64,000 nt of DNA from Syngnathus acus (lineage: Eukaryota; Chordata; Actinopteri; Syngnathiformes; Syngnathidae), in NCBI RefSeq assembly GCF_901709675.1, contig NC_051096.1:5855001-5919000 (forward strand), written 5' to 3'. The translations under genes were made by a program, and so were the position numbers. Of this stretch, positions 27,521-44,243 are shown piece after piece. The notes beneath the pieces are model-generated. The model saw nothing but the letters and a program-made list of their open reading frames with translations. It did not search any database and was not told the origin of the DNA. Each line of letters starts with the position of its first letter. Position 1 is the stretch's first letter.

Positions 27521-30500
27521 GTAAGTGAGTAACAAACTGACCCCGCTTGAGTTGTTGTTGCGCCTTAGCCGAGCTAGCAAACTAGCCAAACCTGTAGGGA
27601 CAATCGTCATGACACTTCCAAGTCATTCAGCAAGATTAAGAGTATGTGGCGGGCTGAGATTAATCTTTGCTACCTGACTGGGTGCACTTCAACGCACAGC
27701 AAAGCGATCCTTGCAATCATCGGGAAACATTTGCATTTTTTTTCTTGGTTAGCAGTCAGTTTGTGTGTCATCTGCAAGTTGGAGTAATATGAGATGCACA
27801 TTTGCAATTACAGTACAGCGATGTTTCCACTATATCAGACCGGTGGTGTCATTTTTCCACGGAGAAAGACTTTGCACCGGACTCTTGTTTTAGGCTGCGT
27901 GGGTGTGTTCTCTGGCAGCCTGGGTAAAGCCTTGTTAAATCTGTCCATGCATCATGTGAATCATGTGATGTAGCTTTCAGACCTAATGTGAAAGTGTCCC
28001 TATTTAACAGACTGTTTTTTTTAAGTATGTATCTCTTCAAAACAGGCCTCTGGGTGATCTTGCACAAGTACTGAAATTGTCTAGACACTAAATAAATTAA
28101 TATGTGCATCATAAATCCAGCTGTTGCATGGCTCTACATTTCCAAGTCTGTCTAGATTTTTTCATGGGAAATTGTTACAGGTGAGTCAAGGTGACTTGGG
28201 CAAAAATATTTGTGGTTTGGAGCTTCATACCTTGATTCAAAATTTTGGACCATGTGCATAGTCACTGCTTTTGCAACACGGGCGCCATGCTTTTAGCAAT
28301 ATTCAGTTCCTTTTTTTTTTTATGTAGTTACTCGCACAAACAAATGCTCGAGGCGTCGGAAAAACACTTGGCAGCACTGCTTTTATAAACAGTTGTGTTA
28401 GTAAAATTGTTTTGAACTATTGACACTCTCCCAAAAATCAGTGATTCAAAAAACATCCTAAGAAATCAAATTAATTGATCAAATCAATGCATTGCTCAAC
28501 CCTACTCTCATTTGCATAACGTAGTTTACAAAATACTCCAAATACCGAAGTGTCGGTCAAAACTGATTCCTGTGTCTTTGCACAAATGCATACAACTATA
28601 CATTATTATAAGCGCAGCCATTTATTTCTCACCAGTTACGACTGCTAATATTTTTTGACAGCCAGTTATGCAACATGCAGCGTTTGAATTCATCAAGGTG
28701 CTCTTCATCTTCTATAAAGGTGATAATGAAAAGCCGGATTCAGTCATTTCACAAGCTATTTCTGACCGGAGCAGACAATTGTCAAGCTAACCACGTACGC
28801 TTTGATTATTGGAGGAATAGTGAGTGGTTGGAAAAAGAAAGAAAGAGAGAGAGAGAGGGAAGGGATCACGTTGGGTGATGATGCATCACCGGCCTAGAAG
28901 CGTAGGCTGTTGCGAGAGGTTTCCTGTCTGTTAGCACTCCCCATCCATCCATCTTCCATAGCAGCAAAAAAAACATACACACCACCTGTCTATTTTGTCT
29001 TGAATTGATTTGTGGGCGAGTGGGTGGGTTGTGTGAGTGCTCCCACTCCTTACAAGCTCCACGTAACCCGCTCAAAATCAACTCATAAGGGAGGGAAGAA
29101 TAGGAGTTCTATTCACTTAAGGGGAAAGTCACATTAGTAAAGTCACATTGTTTGACTTCCTGTTTCTTCTAAGCGCAGCTGGCCGAGGAAAAAATGACTC
29201 AATCCAAATTTTTTTCTTTTTCTTTTTAGATCGTCAATGGACTTTCGACCGATATGATCGTGCTAATCATGTTCTATCTTGCAACTTGGCCTGTACTACA
29301 GGAAAAAGCAGCCGGGGCAGCTCTGCTACTCCCGATACCACCCACTTCATTATTTCCTTCTTTTTTCTTTAGTTCCTCATTTCAAGCTTTCTAGCACACT
29401 ACCGGTCCACATTTCAACATGCATAGGAAATAAACAGGAGGTCAAGCTCTGCTACTACCATCACACCCTTTTTGGTTCAATAAATGAGAAGTAGGGCTGA
29501 CCAGATTTTGAAAAATAATCCATCTGATGAGCCAGTGGCCATATGTTGGTGCGTGTGTGATGTTAAGGACAGAGGCGTGGGTTGCTTGCGAATTTGCTCA
29601 CAGGAACAGGTTTGTTCAAACCAGCCACTGAATAAACACACACACACACTCGCTGATTACTTGACACATTCTTCCTCACTTCCTGGCGAGCTGTTAATTT
29701 GTCTTGAAGCATTCTTTCAAAAAAAAAATCCTTAATAATTCCTATTCAGTGTTCATATTTCTGTCTCATGCCTTTCTATTTGTCTTGTTGGAGATCCTAA
29801 TGAAATTCTCTTATTGACCCACTTCAATTGCCTTATGGATCCCCTGGGCGTGCTCCACATTCCTTTCATCCATCATCTCGGCATACGTCCAATTATCTCC
29901 CACTCTTATTGCCGTTGCCATTGATCTGCGCTCTTTCTCTCTCTCTCTCTATTCATTCCTTTCGGCCACACATTAAGATTCTCATCGAGCTGTTCTCCGA
30001 CTTGTCTTAGTGATTTTATTAGTGTGCTTCCTTCAATCGGTCTGCTGATATTTGTGTGGAGATCCTTGTCTCTAAGCGAGAAGGTGACAGGAGGGACAAA
30101 TATCTTGCCAATGACAATTACTCAGTGTTGCGTAATCAGCGGGCCGTTGAATTACAATTTCTTGCTGGGCGTTGTCAGTAGTATATTAACTGAACAAGCA
30201 ATTTCCTTTCTCTGGATTTATTGGCTGATTTGTTGGCTGGGTTTTGCGTCCTCAATCATTCACGGTCTTTTTGCTTTGCTTTACGAGCGCTGTATAACGA
30301 CAACACGCAACGACTAACAATTAGCATCTATTTGAACACAAACGGTGCAGCAGAACATGTTGACAGATAATGTAACAATACAACGTGTGTGTATATACGA
30401 TATATGTATATTGGCAAGCCGCAAAGTTTCAGTTATTTTCAGTACATCAAGTATTAATTTTCTCAATAACCACTGTGGCTTGTTGTTGTTTTTTTTAATG

Positions 30501-31171
30501 GAAAAGTCCCACTAAATTTCCCTGCACTTTCTTTCTCTCCATTAATTCGAAAGCTATAATTTGCACCAGAGAATGGTTGGAAAATAAACCCTACTCGGGA
30601 GGGATGGTGTTTTGTTAAAAAGACTGAGTCACCCTTTAATCACAGCCTTATTTTGTTTGCCTGCTATTAAAGCACGTAGTCCCAAGATGTCCGCACTCTC
30701 ATTACGTGTGATAGAACACGCTGTCACAATGCACTTTCACTAAACGCAGGCTGTTTTGTCTCATAATCCGGTTCCTTTTTATGAGTCGCTGGCTCCCCTC
30801 CCCGCATTTGTCATTCTCATCAGTGGCGCAGTCCAAAAATGGACACCCAGCTGCCTTTTAGGGGCCACGCACCGAAATAATACCAAATAAAGCTATTAGC
30901 TTTATGAAAGGAAAATACTGCGGGGTAGCTGGGGACAGAGGCGGCGCATGAGCCAAAAGCTACGTGTAATTTACAACAAGACTTTTGTTGGGATATTAGT
31001 TATTGAAGCTGCTCCCCTTGGCTTGAAGTATTATATTTTCATATGTGTATTTCACAAGGGAGGTGATAATCTGCAATAATTGGATTTCTATTTATTCAGC
31101 GATGGGTGAGCACAAATTGACTATTAAATTGTGTACATTTTTTTAACAATTTGATATTTTTTTTTGTGTAG
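27521..31171 (+). other. fam126a: fam126a intron 1, non-coding
   Basis: A 3.6 kb AT-rich interval with GA-rich (28840-28862) and CT-rich (29936-29952) simple repeats and a CA run near 29637. No exon with family similarity was found on either strand. Confidence 0.5.
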
Positions 31172-31202
31172 GTAGAGGTGACGCCTCTTCAGATGCAGGA
31201 AC

Positions 31203-35824
<4,622 letters not shown>

Positions 35825-37045
35825 AATGGTTTTATGATGAACCTTTGGATCTGATCCTGTGATTCAGCACCAGTAACCTGGAGCTGTAAGCCATGCCAAC
35901 CACTAGGGACCACGAACATTTTTTTTTTCTTTTCCTTCGCGCCCATGCTCCACTGTGGTGTTGTTCTTTCTGTGCCGGGGAGTTGAAGTCACTTTGCCGA
36001 TTTCTTTGACTCATTCATTGTAAACCACTGCCATGTCAGGAAGAAATTTACAAGCCTCTGACAATATATACATTTAAAGCTCATCACTAACCACTGTGTG
36101 TCAAAGTATTTGGAAATGAATTGGCATGTGTTGCCTTTGCATGCCTTTTCCATACATTCACCTTTACCTTGACCCCCCCCCCCCCCCATGGAAGGAGATG
36201 TGGGTGAGTGTTTTTTCTTTTTTTGTGTGTGTGTGCGCATAAAAGCTGTTGATTGAATGAAAGTGTAAACCTCCGGATTCAAAAAGAACAATTTTCTTTG
36301 CTCCTTCCTCATAGCAATACAAACCGTACCTTCAGTGTTTAGACGAATATATTTAAACCTAAACGTTGTGGTCTGTCTGACTTTGGTCTAATAACAGATA
36401 TTTTTATGAAAGAAAAAAAAATCCACATTCTTCCCTAACAAGTATGGAAACCGCAAGTGTTCCATTCTTAACATTTACAGTCAGTATTGTTCTGATGAGC
36501 AGAAACATCAACGTGCCCTCCCTTGAACAAGATGAAACCTCAACATAATTAGTCCAATGATGTTTTTGACTCTGGTGAGAGGGCTATGAAGTATCAGGGT
36601 TTGCACTTGAGAGGCTAATTACATATTTATAAAGGAGTAACTCTCACAGGTACCAATCCCAAAAGAAGGTGTGTTACATATGTCTGTAAGAAAACCTGTG
36701 GATTATTTTAATACCTCATCTAGCCACCATGCCAGGTATTTGTAGTATTTCTTCAGTCTGTTTCCTTTTGTTCCAAGTCAACCCACCTGCATCACATCAT
36801 CATGCTAACACGAAGGTCAACTCCATCCCCAGTGTAAACTGTCGTCTGTGTGCTATTAACGGTTTGGTGTACATAATTTGAATGGACAATCGATGTGTTT
36901 CAGTATGTCAGTTTACAAATTGTGACTGGTTCTGCTTTTGCTGTACATCATATTGTTGTTCTTAAGATATTTTTACTGGCCTTTTTATATGTCCGAGGAT
37001 GTGCAGCTCATTGCTTCTGGAAATAAAGTGTTTCTTTTGACTCAA
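35825..37045 (+). other. fam126a: fam126a 3' UTR
   Basis: About 1.2 kb of non-coding sequence after the stop, ending with AATAAA at 37022-37027 and a following T-rich stretch. It includes a 15-base C run at 36173-36187. No AU-rich instability clusters are evident. Confidence 0.65.
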
Positions 37046-37316
37046 ATTTGTCTTTGCTGACTGGAAACTACTATAACTATTAATGCAAAAAAATGTAATT
37101 AACTCAACATGTAACGTCTTGGTAGTTTATTTCTTTGTTTAGATACAGAAATACTAAATAGAAAATGTACTGAAATACTGTACAGTAAAAACACGCAGTT
37201 ACCTCTTCCATCCACAAGACGGCGACACGAAGCTTAGACGTCCTGTTCGTTTCTGTCATGGCTCATTTCCGCTTCCGTGTCCTTGGTTGCACTCACGCTG
37301 CAGCGTACAGCAAAAA

Positions 37317-38706
37317 ATGGCAAAATTAAGTAAAGAGACTAAACAGCGGCTGCAGCAACTGTTCCAGTGTGGACAATTCGTCATCCGATGGGGATTTATT
37401 CCAACAGTGCTGTACTTGGGTCAGTATAAAAGGCGTGAAATAAGTTAGTTGCTTTAAAACCCGCTGGTTGCAGCTAGTTAGCATTAGCGTGTTCACCCTT
37501 AACCTGATTTTGACTGTCCGCGTTTGTAGTCGATGTTAAACGTGTGTTTTCGTTTACTGACTGGGAAGTTCAAACGTTCTCGTTGTGACTCCTCATCCGG
37601 TCGAAAACTTTCCAATTGTCACATCGGAAACCTATGTCATCACTTTGTTACTTCCAAGTTCACTTAGCAATTCCCCTCATTTGGACAGTTTAGAGATGTA
37701 ATTGCTTGAAGGGTTGCACAATTGTGGTGTTTTCTCACTGCTAATAAATAAATCACTGAATGGAAGGGTGGGAAACAAATTTCCTGCTCGACTCAGATAT
37801 TTTTTTAGAACCTGACTGATGCTGTCTCAAGGCCAAAATAAAAGTTCTTCAAATGCCACTCGTACTTATTATATCTACCCCATGTTTATTTGTTCTAATA
37901 ATTTTCTTGTGTTTCATTTAACAGGCTTCAAACGAGGAGCAGATCCAGGAATGCCGGAGCCTTCAGTCTTGGGGTATGACTTGAACACATTTAAAACATT
38001 TCCCCCCCAAAATTAACGAATCTCATACCAAATAAATATTTGATGATGAGCGTTGACTGTTAAACTGGTATCAAAGGGCAAATGCCCGCAATGTGTTGCA
38101 ATGCGTGCGTGTGGAAAGATACCACTGAATTGTTGGCATCATTCGAGTGAACTGCTGACAAGTGGCAACACTGATTTGCGTCATCCACTGCTTCTGTGTC
38201 AGCGTTTTCTCTCATGTCTGTCTGTGCATTAAAACTGAGAGATTAATGGGATTCAAATCGACGTTGCAATGTGATCAACTGTTTCGATTTCTTTGTGCGT
38301 CTTGGCGTGTGAAGTGATTGACAATAAAGCAGACTTTGACTTTTGAACTGCAATTTTCAAAACCGCAAAGGCTGCAATTTGAAAAGGAAAACATACGTAT
38401 ATTTATTTATTTATTGAATGACTACCATTTCAGTCAAACTGTTTTCTAAGTTGTAATTGAGCTACTGCCCTTTTTTGTATTAACTCATGGTTCATTTACC
38501 TTTATTGTAGCATAAGCATAACCTATTTATGTATAGTCCATTTATGTATAATAGATTATTATTGTAATACAGTTAATGTATCGCTTGTGTTTGGTAAATA
38601 ATATGTAGAAAGAGAACCTTAAAAAAATGGCAGATTAAATCAAAAACAACAATGACATATGTATCGTTGCCTGTTTTTGCTTCGTTTCAGTTTACTTTGG
38701 GGTTGA
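37317..38706 (+). CDS. tomm7: Mitochondrial import receptor subunit TOM7
   Basis: Small subunit of the TOM complex in the mitochondrial outer membrane, which modulates complex assembly and PINK1 stabilisation. Three exons: 37317-37419, 37925-37973 and a 16-nt final exon 38691-38706, giving 55 residues, the family length. KLSKETKQRLQQLF, the membrane segment IRWGFIPTVLYLGF and RGADPGMPEPSVLGLLWG match vertebrate TOM7 almost throughout. The tiny last exon supplies only the final LLWG residues; reading past the second exon would otherwise end in unrelated sequence. It follows fam126a in the same direction and faces il6 tail to tail. Confidence 0.96.
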
Positions 38707-38894
38707 AGAAGGATGACGTGCACCTGCATCAACAACCTCCACCCGAAGACCACGACGACCATCATGCATTGAACATTTAGTTGGCCACATTTTGCTCTGA
38801 AAGTCAATGTCAGTATATGAAGTGTCAATTTGGTCTGAGATATTTATTTGTTATTGTTACGACACTCTCTTGAAGTCTGTTCCATGTTTTTGTC

Positions 38895-38900
38895 AATAAA
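38895..38900 (+). terminator. tomm7: tomm7 polyadenylation signal
   Basis: AATAAA 189 bases after the stop. Another AATAAA at about 38321 lies inside intron 2 and would truncate the message before the last exon. Confidence 0.65.
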
Positions 38901-39083
38901 TGTCTGACAGTAAAGCCCATAAGTGTCCTTACTATAGTTCAGTTTTGCAAATATATATACAATGTATTTGAATCTCATGAAAAAAAGATTTCAGTAGTTC
39001 AATCTAATAAGTGAAATTCTCAAAAGACACCTGCCAAAGTGTTATAAATCAAGCAATTCAATTCATAAGTAAGCAAATATAGT

Positions 39084-39419
39084 TTTATTCATGTTTTAAA
39101 AATACATTCAGTTTAAAATAAATAATAAATATAATTACCATGCCTTCAAGTATAAAAACAACATGTAATAAATATCCTCTTTAAATAATTCATATTACTG
39201 TTTGCAATAAATAAGGTCTTAGACTCACAATGCCTTTTTTGAGTGAGCAATAAATATGTTATCTACAGAATAAAAAAAAAAACCTCAGTGCGTCATGCAA
39301 AAACAAATACATCATCAATCCGTCAGTGGGTTACGACACGTCAGTGCAGATACAAGAACTTCCTTAATTCACTTCATGTTTTGCCCAACTTTTCCGACGG
39401 GCTTCAGTGGCGGACGTGA
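39084..39419 (-). promoter_or_regulatory. il6: il6 AU-rich 3' UTR and polyA signal
   Basis: On the minus strand the 3' UTR has several ATTTA pentamers (around 39118-39130, 39208 and 39250), the AU-rich instability elements typical of cytokine messages, then AATAAA at 39089-39084. The tomm7 end lies about 190 bp away on the other strand. Confidence 0.65.
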
Positions 39420-40501
39420 CTAGCGCAATAAACTAAACATGGCGACCTTGGCAAGTTTTCCCCTTCGCCGTTCTTTGCGGCTCAGCGCCCTCTTGCCGTC
39501 AACAATGAAGATGTAGAGCTTCCGCAGGATGTTGTGCGCCGTCATCTTTCTGTGGAAAGCATCGGGGTGGTACAGTGACCTCAATAGGCTCTCTTCCTCA
39601 TTGCTACTCAGGCCTGTGACCTCTTCTGGTTTTTTCATCTGCCGGACAAGAATAAGCAACACAATGTCAAAATAGGTATTATAGTAACAGCAAAATTCAT
39701 TTTCTATCCCTAAATTGTCACACTGGCCAACCTTTTGTTTGATATTGTAGAGCAGGAGTTCAGAGTAGTGTTTGGCCTCAGACAGAATTCTACTGCCGGG
39801 ATATTCCTTCTCCACGTGCTTGAGAAGAATCATGTAAGTGGACAGACCTTGGGCCAGTCTGTGCAGGCAAGCCTCCTGGAGACGAGAGAAAAAAAAATAT
39901 TTAGGTCAGTTAAAAAACAAATATCTATTCAATCTACGCATAAAAGTCAAGCCGATGCTAGCAAAACAATTATGGAAAGTGTCAGTGTCTGTATTTTCTC
40001 CCACCACTGGTGGTTTTTCATTTCTGGTTCTTACCTTGCTAAAGTTGGAGCTGGGGCAGTTTGCTGGAAACTGAGGTGCTTTGTAGTGCTCCAGTAAATG
40101 AAACTTGACATTGTTTTGGAATTCATCATCAAACTGAAATTGAAATTAGTCACAAGTCAGATACGTTTTACAGCCAGAAGAAGACAGTGAAGGTGCTTTC
40201 TGAATTTCCACTTACAGCTTTCTGGTGTTCTTTAGCGGTACCCAGAACCGAGTCCCAAACATGAGCAGAGGTCAGCAGGTCAGAGGGCGCCGTTTCCTCC
40301 TCACTTGAGGTGTCGCTTAATGGCAAGACGGTGGTCGCTTCTGTCAACGGAGCTCCATTGGCTCGCAGTACTAGAAAAGCCAGCAAGCCCACCGCGAGAA
40401 TTTGCGTGTCTAATGTGGAAGCACAAGAAAATCATGAATGAATGGCAAAAGAGGAAGAAAATTCAGGAAACGTTCATCACCGACTTACACATGTTGGGCA
40501 T
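39420..40501 (-). CDS. il6: Interleukin-6
   Basis: Secreted four-helix cytokine of acute inflammation. Five exons on the minus strand: 40501-40489 (13 nt), 40409-40216, 40133-40035, 39875-39732, 39638-39420; 222 residues, the same five-exon plan as vertebrate IL6. The N-terminus is a signal peptide (ILAVGLLAFLVL, cleavage likely near RANGAP). The family signature C-x9-C-x6-G-L-x2-[FY]-x3-L is present around residues 100-125, built from CPSSNFSKEAC, LHRLAQ and GLSTYMILL across the exon 3/4 junction. Only this one cysteine pair is evident, as in other teleost IL-6 proteins. The end is helix D (RKMTAHNILRKLYIFIVDGK) plus a basic tail. The start is the ATG 12 bases before the first donor, which gives the teleost-like MPN start. 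Confidence 0.95.
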
Positions 40502-40574
40502 GTTGCGTCGAGATTACTCTTGCCTTGACCGCCTGCTCTCGTGGAACATGTCTTGACTTCTCATTGCACAGCCG

Positions 40575-40604
40575 TTATATATTCTACTGACCGCAGGGAT
40601 TTCC
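40575..40604 (-). promoter_or_regulatory. il6: il6 core promoter: TATA box and NF-kB site
   Basis: Minus-strand TATATAA (40581-40575) lies 74 bp before the start codon. A kB-type GGGATTTCC is at 40596-40604 (written on the + strand), 15 bp further upstream. This arrangement is the one known from mammalian IL6, where NF-kB drives induction. Confidence 0.7.
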
Positions 40605-41658
40605 TAATACCTTCCGGTTTCAATTATGCACTGGTGAAACCGATATTACACCTTTTTGTTGTGGCCCCCCCGCACTTTAGTTCTCATCAGTTTTTTAGTT
40701 AATATTTCCAAAAGTACTTCTGAATATTTTTTTTCATCTAATTTTTACATTTAACCTGCTTTTAAAAATACATTTGATTTACCTTATATCGCTGTAAATG
40801 TTTATTTCTCAATACAAAATAATGAAATGGAAAAACATGAGACAACCTTCATTGTAATTAGTTGCAATCTTCCTCTCAGAGTTTAATCACTCATTTAAAA
40901 AGAATAATAGCCACATTTTCTCGACTGTAATGTGAGTCATACATTAGAAGCTACTGTACTTTAAGGACCAGACTAAGGACCAAGTTTTTGGAGACTGACC
41001 TGTTTAATACGCACTTCTGAAGTATTTTTTGGAGGTGCTCAAATGTTTGAGAATATTCACACATGTATTGAATATCACACAGTGCGTGAGAATATATCAC
41101 GTCATACTAATTTTGCTAACACGTTATCTGTATCACTACGTGTAGCCTTACACATCAGGCCAGACTTCCCTTTCCTTGTCGTCATTACTTTCAGATTCCT
41201 CCCCTAATTCCAACGAAATCTAGTGTCACTGTCACATTATTGTTTCATCATGCTTTGCCGGGCTGATTTGACTAAATGGAATCTCAATGTGACTGTTCCT
41301 CATTCTAGCCTTTCATCATCAATGAAAAAGACCCAAAAGGAAGTCTGGATAGTTTTGATTTTCATAGAAGGTTCTCATTTAGCTCATTGGAAACTTGTGT
41401 TATATGTCAATCCTGTGTATTTGTGTCACTCCTCATAGAGGATAAAGAATATTTGCCGAGGAGTATTGTTATCTATCTACATGTGTTGCTTCACCAATTT
41501 ATTCTTTTGGAGCTGAAGTCCATCAAATGTGTAATTGAATGAAAGAATGAGCTAAGTTTCTCAGTAATTATATCTCACCCTCACTGTAAATTCACCTCGA
41601 TAATTATTTCACTCATCACAAGTCAAATAATAAAAAAAAACAAATCTGTAGCTGATAC

Positions 41659-41692
41659 AGGTGGTGATCGCCTCTCTGGCTGATCACCACCT
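41659..41692. repeat. Perfect hairpin, 11-bp stem
   Basis: AGGTGGTGATC (41659-41669) and its exact reverse complement (41682-41692) flank a 12-base loop. It is followed by TTTAAAAA. It may be a MITE relic or a structured RNA; nothing decides between them. Confidence 0.6.
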
Positions 41693-43262
41693 TTAAAAAT
41701 CGACATCCATCGTCTGATGGGCTTTATAATTATGCAAATCTGTCAGAGATTGAAGCATTTTGCTGCTATTTGTGTATATTTAATGTTTTACGTGGTTTTA
41801 TCGTCCAATTGTTAGACGAGAACGCATTTAAAAGACGTCGCCGTGTGCTTATGTCGCCCTCTTGTGGCCGCCTGTCCACTCACCACAGGAGCAGCCTCCA
41901 ACCTGACTGATAACGCTAGATGGCAGTGTTGGATCAGTGATGTATCTAAAGAAAGCAACCTTGTTCCATTCTAGACTGCTTTTCCTCATGAGTTAAGAAG
42001 GTCACAGGTCATCTACTTCATATCTGAGTGTGCACATCAGTAAGGTAGTTTGCAGCCATCTTGGAAAATGTTAATATAACGCTTTCATGTGAGTATGCGG
42101 TTTGTGTTGATATATTTTTTGCTGGCCTGCTGATTTCAGCTCTCTCTAACCTATTTCTCTTCTGTGGATGTTGAAATCCATAAGAGGAATTGTATCTTGG
42201 CTCAGTTAAGCTCAGGCGGGCACTCTTCAATATTTAATCAACAGTGCATTTGTTTGAAGAGCGTTCTCTGAGTCGTGTGTGATAAAGTAAGACGTCTGAC
42301 CATGTGTGTGTGCAGATGTTGAGTTTGTATGCAGGACACAGGCTTGGGGGAGAGAGAAAAAAATAATGGGACTGCATACATACTGTATTGGTGTGTGCGT
42401 AGTGACAGTTTGGGGATGAAAGGCTTTCGCAACTCCTGGAGTAATTGCTTCACTCTCGCTCCCTGCTTGTCCCTCATGTTCCTTGTGTTCCCCATCCCCT
42501 TCCTTCCTCTTCCCGCGATAATCCATCCTCCCTTTTCCTCCTAGCAGGTATTATGCTAGGATCATCTATTATCAGCTTTATTTGCTGTGTGTGCATCTGG
42601 TGCTCTGTATGCACAAGTACCGGTGGCGGGTCTCAGAAGAATCCCACGGGCCCACCAAACAGCAGCAGTTTATTTCGTCACTCTCCGCAGTCGGGGGGCA
42701 GGAGGGAGAGGGGGGCATGTTTTTCTTCTCGGCAATCTAGTAAAGACAACATTAGAAGGAAGGCCTGTGAAAATGCTTGCGTTTTGTTCAAAGAAAGGAA
42801 TAGGCCTTTGCGGTCTTATTATGGGGCATCTTTAGATCTCATCCTCATACATAATATATATAATTATGTATGAATTGCAGTATATGTATATTTCCATAGT
42901 TAGATAATGCCTTAAAAAGCTTGCCTCTAATACACTGGAGGCTTTGGGAAAAAAAACATGTTTTGAACATAGATTTTTTTATTTACTCCACCAAATATTG
43001 CAATACTGTACAGTGTTGGCATCTCTGATGTTGGCATCTGTCTCTCTGCAACAGGCTAATTATCCCAGATTAGAGAAACGTCGAGTTGACGTCTGAGTTA
43101 TACAAGTGCACCAGTGGTGAACTCTGCACAGCATGTCACGTCATCCGCATTTTCAAGTTCTCTTCCTTACCATGTTCACTTGGACTTTTTTTCCTCTTCA
43201 ATCTGTGGCGAAGGCCCAAAGCAAGAGTCAAATTCATTGAGAGAAAGTGTGCCTGTGTGTAA

Positions 43263-43286
43263 CCCCCCCCCCCCCCCCCCCCCCCC
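43263..43286 (+). repeat. Poly-C run of 24
   Basis: An uninterrupted C24 upstream of rapgef5, followed by GG and GC-rich sequence. Likely length-variable and error-prone in sequencing. Confidence 0.75.
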
Positions 43287-44243
43287 GGCCGTCTAACCAG
43301 TTCCGGCCCTGCAGCAGCTCGCAAATGCACTCTCTACTACTTCAACAAAATGCCCAGTTAAGCATTTTATTGTTCATTGTGGGAAAACAAAATGCACAAT
43401 ATGTCATCTTTAAAAGACAGGTAGCCGCCGCGTATGAACTAGACCAAACAGTTGTCTCATGTTTCAGCTCACCTGCCGTCTGCTTCAGGTTAAACTGGAA
43501 TGTATAGCAGCCCCCCCCCCCTCCCCCCAACCATTCACACACACACACAGATAACACGACCTTTGTTTACCTTTGGAAATGGGGCTAAAGTACTCACACT
43601 AAATCTAAGCATTTTGTTAACTTGGCACAATGAAAACATTTTATTTGTCTTCATAATAACGCCTCATGGACATATATTCTTTATCTTCAGTGAAGAATGA
43701 CTGCCGTGTTGAGAGGGTGAAAGAGGAGCTGCTTCTTCTTTGCACTACTGTCATCCTAAACATAAAAGAGCACAATAAACATGAATGGAAAACATAAAAG
43801 ACCAAAGTGCAAACTGAAAAGTACTTCCCATAGACTAGCATCCACCAAAATTGGAAAGTGACCAAAATATGCAGAATGCAATCAATGTGCAAAGCCTCCC
43901 ACTGAAAAATAATATTATTTATGCAGAGAATGATATGAGGCAAAATTGCAATGACATCCAAATGAATAGTGACGCCCCCCCCAAATCACAATCACGCGCA
44001 CGCCTAGTCACGCTGCTCGCTAACCTGAGGTGCGCCGTGCTGCAGAACAAGTGAAGTGTCTCGTTAAACGTGCGCGCGACCCTTCAACCGTTGCAGCTGC
44101 ACGGCACGCCGCAGCTCGGCTTGAGGCGAAAGGTAGGAAGGAGGAGACCGGGAGGGGAGGGAAATGGCGAACTGCCACCGGCGACGACGGTGCGCCTGTT
44201 GAGGAGCTACACGAGGACACACGCTCGCGTCCGGCCAGCCGTC

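Larger units (their letters stand above)
40605..44243. other. Interval between il6 and rapgef5 starts
   Basis: A 3.6 kb divergent intergenic interval. It contains a hairpin at 41659-41692, CTCF-like motifs at 41854-41867 (minus) and 41914-41926 (plus), a 24-base C run at 43263-43286 and a second C run near 43511-43520. GC content rises from about 43980 to the rapgef5 start, which is its likely CpG promoter. No exon was recognised. Confidence 0.55.

Noticed and set aside
30024-30317. Hydrophobic 97-codon frame in fam126a intron 1
   Set aside because: The hydrophobic residues come from T-rich DNA; it has no splice borders, promoter or conserved motif.
37201-37240. CTCF-like ccacaagacggcga before tomm7
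   Set aside because: Three mismatches to the core consensus, too weak to report as a site.
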